In this document: positions 57,228-64,000 of the stretch, piece after piece
Layout: each line of letters opens with the position of its first letter
Numbering within the stretch: position 1 is the stretch's first letter
Origin: Zoogloea sp.
Lineage (GTDB): Bacteria; Pseudomonadota; Gammaproteobacteria; Burkholderiales; Rhodocyclaceae
Direction of reading: 5' to 3'
Assembly: GCA_016720685.1 (NCBI GenBank)
Contig: JADKKC010000004.1
Span: forward strand, 39,078 to 103,077
DNA: 64,000 nt
Made by a program: the position numbers and the translations under genes
Notes under the pieces: model-generated
Told to the model about the DNA's origin: nothing
The model's input: the letters and a program-made list of their open reading frames with translations, nothing else
Database searches by the model: none

Positions 57228-57242
57228 GCACCGCGCTGGATC
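57228..57242 (+). promoter_or_regulatory. NtrC-type enhancer site 2
   Basis: GCACCGCGCTGGATC matches the NtrC consensus at 9 of 12 positions. It is centred 41 bp (about four helical turns) from site 1, about -87 from the predicted start. Confidence 0.5.
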
Positions 57243-57295
57243 AGTCATGCCCCAGCGTGGTGACACCGAAGACAATATTGCCGCCCATTCCAACA

Positions 57296-57311
57296 TGGCA
57301 CGCCCTTTGCT
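57296..57311 (+). promoter_or_regulatory. Sigma-54 (RpoN) promoter of nasA
   Basis: TGGCACG-CCCT-TTGCT is an exact match to the sigma-54 consensus TGGCACG-N4-TTGCT, with GG and GC 10 bp apart. The start site falls near 57322, leaving a leader of about 15 nt that contains the AAAGGAG ribosome site. Two NtrC-like enhancers lie upstream, as expected for nitrogen-regulated nitrate assimilation. Confidence 0.85.
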
Positions 57312-57336
57312 TGAATCTGGCATCAAAGGAGCAGAC

Positions 57337-60066
57337 ATGGCCGAAACAAAATCCACCTGTTGTTACTGCGGCGTTGGCTGCGGTGTTGTGATCGAACACG
57401 AAGCAGGCCGCATCACCAGCGTGAAGGGCGATCCCGATCACCCCGCCAACTCCGGCCGCCTCTGCACCAAGGGCGCCACCCTGCACCTTTCTGCCGCCCC
57501 CGAAACCCAGGCCGCCCGCGCCCTTTACCCCGAACTGCGCGCCAGCCGCGACGAGCCCCGTCAGCGCGTGAGCTGGGACACGGCGCTCGATACCGCCGCC
57601 GAAAGATTCGCCGCAATCATCAAGGAGCACGGCCCGGACGCCGTCGCGATCTACGGCGCCGGCCAGCTCCTCACCGAGGATTACTACGTCTTCAACAAGC
57701 TGATGAAAGGCCTCATCGGCAGCAACAACCTCGACACCAACTCGCGTCTGTGCATGTCCAGCGCGGTGGCCGGCTACAAGCTCAGCCTGGCGCCGACGCG
57801 CCGCCCTGCAGCTACGCGGACATCGCCCACACCAGCGCCCTCTTCATCACCGGCAGCAACACCGCCTTCGCCCACCCCATCACCTTCCGCCGCGTCGAAG
57901 AGGCCCGCAAGGCCAGGCCCGACATGAAGCTGGTGGTCATCGACCCCCGCCGCACCGACACCGCCGAGGCCGCCGACCTCCACCTCGCCCTCCTGCCCGG
58001 CACCGACATCGCCCTCTACAACGCGATGCTCCACGTGATGCTGTGGGAAGGCTGGATCAACCGTGATTACGTCGAAGCGCACACCGAAGGGTTCGATGCG
58101 CTCAAGAAAATCGTCCGCGAATACTCACCGGCCATGGCCGCCACGATCTGCGGGCTCGACAAAAAGGCCATTGAACAGGCAGCGCAGCTCTTCGCCACCT
58201 CACCGGCAACGATGTCGATGTACTGCCAGGGGCTCAACCAGTTCTCCTTCGGCACTCACAACAACTCGGCACTCATCAACCTACACCTGGCAACCGGCCA
58301 GATCGGCAAGCCTGGCGCCGGCCCCTTCTCCCTTACCGGCCAGCCCAACGCCATGGGCGGCCGCGAAGTGGGTGGCCTCGCAAACCTGCTCTCCGCCCAC
58401 CGGGACATGGTCAACCCGGCACATCGGGCCGAAGTCGCCGCCCTGTGGGGCATCGACAAGGTGCCTGAAGCCCCCGGCAAGAGCGCCGTCGAACTCTTTC
58501 ACGCGCTCAAGTCCGGCGAGGTCAAGGCGGTGTGGATCGCCTGCACCAACCCGGCCCAGTCGATGCCAGACCAGACCCTGATCGACGAAGCCCTCAAAAC
58601 CGCAGAATTCGTCATCGTGCAGGAAGCCTTCGGCCACACCGAAACCTGCCACTACGCCGACCTCCTCCTGCCCGCCAGCACCTGGGGCGAAAAGGACGGC
58701 ACCGTCACCAATTCGGAGCGCGCCATCAGCCGCGTGCGTCCAGCCGTGCCCGCGCCGGGCGAAGCCCGCCACGATTGGGCGATCGTGGTGGACTTCGCCC
58801 GGCGTCTGGGCGCCCGCCTCGGCAAAGCTGAGCTTGCCGCGCGGATGTTTCCCTACGCCACCCCCGAGGAAATCTGGAACGAACACCGGGAATCCACGCG
58901 CGGCCGCGACCTGGACATCACCGGCCTCAGCTATGCCCTGCTCGAAAACAGCGGCCCGCAACAATGGCCCTTCCCGGAAGGCGCCAGCCGCGGCAAGCTC
59001 AGGCTCTACGAAGACGGCGTCTTCCCGACGCCATCGGGCCGCGCCCGCTTCGTCGTGACCGAACACCTGATCACCGCAGAATCCCCCAGCGCCCGTTACC
59101 CTCCACCTCAACACCGGCCGCCTGCGCGACCAGTGGCACGGCATGAGCCGCACCGGTCTCGTGGCCCGCCTTTACAGCCACGAAGCCGAGCCCCTGCTTC
59201 ACATGCACAAGGACGACATGGAGCGGCGCAAGCTTGGCGACGGCGACCTGGTCAAGGTAAAAAGCAAGCGTGGCAGCGTGGTTGTAAAAGCCCAACAATC
59301 CACCACCCTGCGCCCGGGCCAGTGCTTCCTGCCCATGCACTGGGGCGGCAACGCGATGGGCGGGCTGGGTATCAACGTGCTGCTGCCGGGCAACTTCGAC
59401 CCCTACTCAAAACAGCCGGAACTCAAGCACGCGGCGGTGCAGGTTGAAAAATACAGCGCCGGCAAATCGCTGGTGGCCATGCGCCGCAGCGAGGCCGACG
59501 CCGATGGAAAACTCCAGCCCAATCCCCATGCAGTCATGGCCCGGCTACGCCAATGGCTGCCCCGCTTCCCCTACGCCAGCCTGACCCTGGCCGGACGCAA
59601 CGCACCCGTGGTCGTGCTGAAAGCCCGCGGTGACGATCTCGCCCCGGAGCTGATCGAAGCCCTCGACCGCGACCTCTCCCTCGACGACCCGACCCAGGTA
59701 CTTTCCTACCAGGACAGCCGACGGGACGTCGCCAAACGGGCACGTGTGGACGGCGATTCGCTCTCCGCCGTGCGCCTGGCGGGCGAAACAAAGGCCGCCG
59801 AATGGCTTGCCGACCTGATGGTGCAGGGCCACTCTGCCGCCGCGGTACGGCCGTGGCTGCTGGCACCGCTCACACAGCCGCCCGCCGGCCAGTCGGCCCG
59901 CGGCAAGATCATCTGCAACTGTTTCGACGTGGCCGAGGACGAGATTGCCGAGGCATTCCGGGCAGGAGAAACCCTTGACGGCCTGCAGGCCCGCACCCAG
60001 TGCGGCACCAACTGCGGCTCCTGCGTCCCCGAGCTCAAGCGGCTTCGGCAAAATGTGAACAACTGA
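57337..60066 (+). pseudogene. nasA: Assimilatory nitrate reductase catalytic subunit NasA, two frameshifts
   Basis: Joined across two frame changes this encodes a molybdopterin oxidoreductase of about 910 residues: an N-terminal [4Fe-4S] site (C8, C11, C15, C43), the Mo-bisMGD domains, and a C-terminal BFD-like [2Fe-2S] domain (CNCFDV...QCGTNCGSC), as in NasA. NasA reduces nitrate to nitrite for assimilation. The first shift is at 57789-57791, where one lost G (GGG to GG) restores SLGADAPP; the second is at a C-run near 59099-59101. The protein is otherwise full length. A strong nitrogen-regulated promoter suggests a working gene, so a sequencing error is plausible. Confidence 0.88.
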
Positions 60067-60130
60067 AACCCTGGCGGCGGAAACATCCGCCGACCTGGCG
60101 CTGCGCCGGTCAGGTTGACAAGGTAGAAAA

Positions 60131-60160
60131 CGCCCGATGAGCCTTATCGGGCGTCTTGCA
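60131..60160 (+). terminator. Terminator downstream of nasA
   Basis: CGCCCGAT/ATCGGGCG (8-bp stem, 7-nt loop) is followed by TCTTGCATT on the plus strand, about 65 nt after the nasA stop. The T-run is weak. Confidence 0.55.
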
Positions 60161-60193
60161 TTCGTGCCCCCAAACCAGGCGAGCACGCAAAAT

Positions 60194-60225
60194 ACGCAAA
60201 AGCCGGGCCTAAAAGACCCGGCTTT
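60194..60225 (-). terminator. Terminator downstream of the acyl carrier protein gene
   Basis: AAAGCCGGG/CCCGGCTTT (9-bp stem, 9-nt loop) is followed by TTTTGCG on the minus strand. It lies about 80 nt after the acyl carrier protein stop codon, and between two convergent genes. Confidence 0.7.
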
Positions 60226-60306
60226 CAAAACGAGACGGCAGGCACTGCCAGTCTCCAGAACCCCGAAGGAACAAACCCGCAGCCTCGAGGTTTTCAAACA
60301 GGCCTT

Positions 60307-60555
60307 TCAGCCCAGTTTTGCGTTCACGAATTCGACCAGCGAGCCCACGGATGCGAAGGTAGAACCGTCGATCTCGTCATCTTCGATGACAAAACCGAAG
60401 CGCTCTTCGAAAATGTTGATCAAACCAACGACTGCCATCGAATCCAGATCTGGCAGGGCGCCCAACAGGGGCGTGTCGAGATCGAACTGGGCCGCAGCAC
60501 CATCCAGATTCAAAACCTCGTCGAGAATCGACAGCACTTCCTTCTTCGTATCCAA
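60307..60555 (-). CDS. Acyl carrier protein, XrtA/PEP-CTERM-associated
   Basis: The 82-residue protein has the four-helix ACP form with the phosphopantetheine serine S39 (DLDSMAVVGLINIFEERF). It is a dedicated ACP of the exosortase-A locus, not the fatty-acid synthesis AcpP. It lies divergent to an AMP ligase gene that probably acts in the same pathway. The acyl or aminoacyl group carried is unknown. Confidence 0.85.
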   Translation of the reverse strand: MDTKKEVLSILDEVLNLDGAAAQFDLDTPLLGALPDLDSMAVVGLINIFEERFGFVIEDDEIDGSTFASVGSLVEFVNAKLG

Positions 60556-60955
60556 AACTCACTCCAATCGGAAAAACCAAACACAAAAACCTGGAAGCAA
60601 CAGCATTCCCTGCCGCTTTCCCTGCCCTGTGCAGCCTCGAAACGGCACGCCTCCATCATTATAAGCGACAAGGCCGCGTTCGGCACCGTGATCTAAGTTG
60701 CAGGCCTGAACGCAAGCAGGATCGAACGGAAAGAACATTTTTCATTGTTTTGCATCTCTGGCCGGGTTTCTTGAAAAAACCCCCGCAACCCTCGTGTTTG
60801 CCCCGTTTTCCAGCCCACTCCAGGGCTGCAGGCGTGAGCTTTTTTGCGTGGCACGTCACGGACCTGCGCTAGACTCATGCGTAGCCAAAACGCGTTAAAC
60901 ATCCACGCATCAACCCTCTGCGTCCCAATAAGATCAACGAACAGTTTCAAGATCG
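60556..60955. other. 400-bp divergent intergenic region between ACP and the AMP-ligase gene
   Basis: No coding frame is supported. A good minus-strand promoter for the ACP gene lies at 60658-60686. For the plus strand only a weak TAGACT (60870-60875) could be a -10. A 6-bp stem (60811-60828) with a TTTTTT run 12 nt later (near 60840) is a marginal terminator. No GG-N10-GC sigma-54 element was found. Confidence 0.4.
60658..60686 (-). promoter_or_regulatory. Sigma-70 promoter of the acyl carrier protein gene
   Basis: On the minus strand GTGCCG (-35-like, 60686-60681) and a perfect TATAAT (60663-60658) are 17 bp apart. The leader to the ATG at 60555 would be about 95 nt. Confidence 0.55.
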
Positions 60956-62557
60956 ATGCCCAAAACCTCTCTCCTCCACGAACTCATCAGCGCATCGGCC
61001 GAACGGGCGCCGAGCTCGTCGGCACTTACCTCTGGCCGGGACACCCTGAGCTACCACGAACTCGACAACCAGGTTGCGGGCCTTGCAAGCGGGCTCATCG
61101 AACTCGGCATCGAGCGCGGAGAACGCGTCGGCATCTTCCTCGACAAACGGATCGAAACCGTTGTGGCCTCGTTCGCCGCGGCACGGGCAGGCGCCGCTTT
61201 CGTACCGGTCAACCCCATCCTGAAATCAGAGCAGATCGGCCACATCCTGCGTGACTGCAATGCGCGAGTACTCATCACCTCGCCGGAACGACTCCCCCTC
61301 ATTACAGGCGCCCTTGAGCACTGTCACGACCTTCGCCACGTGATTCTTACCGCGCCGGCCGCCAAACCGGTCAATCTGCCCGGTGTCAGCATCGCGCTGT
61401 GGTCAGACCTGCTGGCCACCCCGCAGCGTGCCGGCCACCGGATCATCGACACCGACCTGCTGTCCATTCTCTACACGTCCGGCAGCACCGGTCGTCCAAA
61501 GGGCGTCGTACTGTCTCACCGCAACATGGTGGCTGGCGCAAAAAGCGTTGCAAGCTATCTGGGCAACAACCCGGATGATTCGCTACTGGCCGCGCTGCCC
61601 TTTCCTTCGATGCGGGCTTCTCCCAGCTCACCACCGCGTTTCACAGCGGCGCACGGGTCGTCCTGCTCAACTACCTTCTTCCTCAGGATGTGCTGAAGGC
61701 CGTGGTCCGTGAAAGATCACCGGCCTGACCGCCGTGCCACCGCTCTACATCCAGCTTGCCCAGCTCAACTGGCCTGAAACAGCCACCAGCCACCTGCGCT
61801 ACTTCGCCAACACCGGCGGGCGCATGCCGCTCGAAACGCTCAAGACCCTGCGTGCCCAGTTACCGCAAACCAAACCGTTTCTGATGTACGGACTCACCGA
61901 AGCTTTCCGCGCCACCTACCTGCCCCCTGAGCAGGCCGACATTCGCCCGGATTCGATCGGCAAGGCCATCCCGGACGCTGAAGTGCTTGTCTTGCGTGAC
62001 GACGGCAGCGAGTGCGCACCCAACGAACCCGGCGAACTCATCCAGCGCGGCGCACACGTCGCGATGGGCTACTGGAACGATCCGGAAAAAACGGCTGAAC
62101 GCTTCAAACCGCTTCCCACCTCGGCCCCGGGCCGCCAGGCGGGCCTGGTATTGCCCGAAATCGCCGTTTCTCCGGCGATACGGTCCGTCGCGATGAAGAG
62201 GGCTACCTCTATTTCATCGGACGGCGCGATGAAATGATGAAAACATCCGGCTACCGCGTGAGTCCGACCGAAGTGGAAGAGATCCTTTACGCAACAGGAA
62301 AAGTCGGCGAATGCGTGGCCTTTGGCGTTCCTCATGCAACCCTCGGGCAGGCAATATGCGTAATCGCCACAGGCAAGGATGGAACACCGCTCGACGCGGC
62401 CATCCTGCTGACAGAATGCCGCCAACACATGCCCGCATACATGATCCCGGCAGCCGTCGAAGTCCGTGAAGGCCCCCTGCCCCGCAATCCAAACGGCAAA
62501 ATCGACCGCAAAACCCTGTCAACCGAATTCGACACCGCAAACAAGGCACAGCAATGA
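60956..62557 (+). pseudogene. Acyl-CoA/AMP ligase, XrtA/PEP-CTERM-associated, three frameshifts
   Basis: Read across three frame changes this is an about 530-residue adenylate-forming enzyme: P-loop-like YTSGSTGRPKGV, GLTE-type motif YGLTEAFR, and C-terminal GYRVSPTEVE and NPNGKIDRK. It belongs to the ligase group that accompanies XrtA loci and probably loads an acid onto the neighbouring ACP. The breaks are at short runs: TTT at 61601-61603 (one T missing), AAA near 61708 (one A missing) and TTT at 62167-62169 (one T missing). Three single-base losses restore the frame, so a sequencing origin is quite likely. It overlaps the decarboxylase gene by 4 nt. Confidence 0.85.
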
Positions 62558-63798
62558 GCGAAGTCACGCGCCACAAACCGGCCCATGCACCGATGGATCA
62601 GTTCCGATCCGAAGCCGGTGAATTGCTCGTCGGCGGAATACCCCTGCGACGCCTTGCGACCCGGGTCGGCCAGACACCGTTTTACGCCTATGACCGCGCC
62701 CTTCTGACGCGCCGCGTAGCCGAACTGAGAGCCAGCCTTCCCGCAGGAATCAAAATCCACTACGCGATGAAGGCAAACCCGATGCCCGCGGTTGTCGACC
62801 ACATGGCAAAGCTGGTCGACGGGATCGACGTGGCATCGGCGAACGAATTGAAGGTCGCGCTGGACAGCGGTGCAAACCCTCAGGAAATCAGTTTCGCCGG
62901 CCCCGGAAAACGGGTGGAAGAACTGCGTCAGGCCGTCGCCTCCGGCATCCTGATCAATATCGAATCATTCCGCGAAATCTCCGAACTCGCCGCCATCCGC
63001 CGCACAACCGGACAGACAGTCCGCGTAGCGGTACGGGTCAATCCAGACTTCGAACTCAAAAGCTCCGGAATGAAAATGGGCGGCGGCCCAAAACAGTTCG
63101 GCGTTGACGCAGAACAGGTGCCGGCTCTACTCGGGAAAATAGGTGAAGCGGGCCTGTCCTTTGAAGGCTTCCACCTCTTCGCAGGCTCCCAGAACCTTCG
63201 CCCCGAAGCCATCGTCGAAGCACAACGGAAATGTTTCGATCTCGCCGTGCGCCTTGCCGAATTCGCACCATCGCCAGTCAAATTCCTTAACCTCGGAGGT
63301 GGATTCGGCATCCCTTATTTCCCGGGCGAATCCAGGCTCGATCTAAGCAGCATCGCTACCAATCTGGAAATACTCGCAGGGGAAGCGCGTCAGCGGCTAC
63401 CCGAAGCGGAAATCGTCATAGAACTCGGTCGCTACCTTGTTGGTGAAGCTGGAATTTACGTATGCAGCATTCTCGACAAAAAGGAATCCCGTGGGCACAC
63501 GTTCCTGGTTGCCGATGGCGGGCTCCATCACCACCTGTCAGCATCGGGAAATTTCGGCCAGGTGATTCGCAAGAATTACCCTGTCGCAATCGGAGATCGC
63601 ATGGGCGAACCGATGGGCGAACCGGTATCGGTAGTCGGGCCGCTGTGCACGCCCCTCGACATACTGGCTGACAAAATGCAGCTACCGAATGCAGAGCCTG
63701 GCAACCTCGTTGTGATTTTCCAGTCAGGCGCCTACGGAGCAACAGCCAGCCCAAGAGGATTCCTGAGCCAACCCGATCTATTGGAAGTACTCGTCTGA
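62554..63798 (+). CDS. PLP-dependent decarboxylase, XrtA/PEP-CTERM-associated
   Basis: The 414-residue protein is a fold-type III PLP enzyme of the ornithine/diaminopimelate decarboxylase class. The PLP lysine is K73 (YAMKANP) and it shows GGGFGIPYFPGE and the ELGRYLVGEAGIY region. It belongs to the subgroup found with exosortase-A loci, with unknown substrate, perhaps an amino acid incorporated into the polymer or its lipid. It overlaps the AMP-ligase gene as ATGA. Confidence 0.9.
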   Translation: MSEVTRHKPAHAPMDQFRSEAGELLVGGIPLRRLATRVGQTPFYAYDRALLTRRVAELRASLPAGIKIHYAMKANPMPAVVDHMAKLVDGIDVASANELKVALDSGANPQEISFAGPGKRVEELRQAVASGILINIESFREISELAAIRRTTGQTVRVAVRVNPDFELKSSGMKMGGGPKQFGVDAEQVPALLGKIGEAGLSFEGFHLFAGSQNLRPEAIVEAQRKCFDLAVRLAEFAPSPVKFLNLGGGFGIPYFPGESRLDLSSIATNLEILAGEARQRLPEAEIVIELGRYLVGEAGIYVCSILDKKESRGHTFLVADGGLHHHLSASGNFGQVIRKNYPVAIGDRMGEPMGEPVSVVGPLCTPLDILADKMQLPNAEPGNLVVIFQSGAYGATASPRGFLSQPDLLEVLV

Positions 63799-63804
63799 CG
63801 AGCG

Positions 63805-63829
63805 GCTCGCAGGAAGCTTTCCTGCGAGC
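63805..63829. repeat. 11-bp perfect inverted repeat after the decarboxylase gene
   Basis: GCTCGCAGGAA/TTCCTGCGAGC with a 3-nt loop begins 6 nt after the stop codon. There is no T-run, so it may be a terminator that needs no U-tract or an mRNA-stabilising hairpin. Confidence 0.45.
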
Positions 63830-63903
63830 ATTCCGGCGTCAAAAGCCTTGATCAGGATAATCGACGCCAGCAAAGCCACTCATAAAAGACAATACAATTA
63901 TCT

Positions 63904-64000
63904 TCAGAAAAAATAGTCATCCGGCAACAACTCAATCTGCAAGTCGTTGTCTTTGGAGAAGTTCTTTAGAAAATTATAGGCCAGAGGCTCGATGTCGTGG
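63904..64000 (-). CDS. Partial C-terminus of an unknown gene at the right edge
   Basis: On the minus strand 31 codons run from the edge to a TGA at 63904-63906, ending ELLPDDYFF. The stretch is much richer in A+T than the rest of the window. The sequence (HDIEPLAYNFLKNFSKD near the edge) looks coding, but is too short to assign. Confidence 0.35.
   Translation of the reverse strand, partial: HDIEPLAYNFLKNFSKDNDLQIELLPDDYFF

Noticed and set aside
57318..57334. A second GG-N10-GC spacing near the nasA ribosome site
   Set aside because: It would place the transcription start inside the coding region and matches the consensus poorly; the site at 57296 is exact.
60841..60875. TGGCACG at 60849 as a sigma-54 promoter for the AMP ligase
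   Set aside because: The following GC is at the wrong distance (14 bp instead of 10).

Overview
The window is a high-GC, gene-dense piece of a betaproteobacterial chromosome. The best guess is a member of the Rhodocyclales (Zoogloea/Thauera/Azoarcus relatives). Evidence for this is the gene order rimP-nusA-infB-rbfA-truB-rpsO-pnp, the tandem glycine riboswitch before gcvTHP, the pilS/pilR pair, the exosortase-A (XrtA, PEP-CTERM) exopolysaccharide genes with the prsK/prsR/prsT set, and a NtrC/sigma-54-type nasA promoter. The order-level assignment is an inference from gene content only. No rRNA, tRNA, CRISPR array, insertion sequence or prophage gene was seen.

Layout. 1-8.6 kb (minus strand): the translation and RNA-decay operon rimP-nusA-infB-rbfA-truB, then rpsO and pnp with their own promoter; pnp runs off the left edge. 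8.7-13.3 kb (minus): a tightly overlapped cluster of a membrane site-2 protease, trpS, scpA, scpB and an rluB-type pseudouridine synthase. 13.3-15.7 kb (minus): YciO-type protein, YciV/RNase AM-type PHP phosphatase, alpha/beta hydrolase. 15.7-20.6 kb (plus): glycine riboswitch and gcvT-gcvH-gcvP. 20.6-31.4 kb (minus): a periplasmic trypsin-like protease, a lytic transglycosylase, and the XrtA-associated polysaccharide block (UDP-sugar dehydrogenase, PrsT, PrsR, PrsK, initiating sugar transferase). 31.8-33.7 kb: kup.

34-51 kb is rich in signalling: a frameshifted MASE1-CHASE-GGDEF-EAL protein, the PilS/PilR pair, a methionine-salvage pair (mtnA plus class II aldolase) with a divergent aminotransferase, a hybrid kinase with an HD-GYP regulator, and a second GGDEF-EAL protein. 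51-55 kb holds an AzlCD-type branched-chain amino-acid exporter, a LEA14-like lipoprotein, two tandem beta-hydroxyacid dehydrogenases and a small unknown pair. 55-60 kb: YbiB, a stand-alone metacaspase preceded by a long inverted repeat, and assimilatory nitrate reductase nasA with a textbook sigma-54 promoter but two frameshifts. 60.3-63.8 kb returns to XrtA-associated genes: an acyl carrier protein, an acyl-CoA/AMP ligase with three frameshifts, and a PLP-dependent decarboxylase. The exosortase itself and PEP-CTERM substrates are not in the window, so the right-hand XrtA genes probably continue beyond 64 kb.

How the genes fit together: PrsK/PrsR is a two-component system expected to drive sigma-54 transcription for PEP-CTERM proteins exported with the exopolysaccharide. 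The c-di-GMP enzymes and PilSR point to surface and biofilm control. The most notable regulatory structures are intrinsic-terminator hairpins just upstream of rimP and prsK (candidate attenuators), the glycine riboswitch, the inverted repeat before the metacaspase, and the nasA promoter. Disrupted reading frames occur in only three genes and mostly fall at short homopolymers, so sequencing or assembly error is a live explanation.
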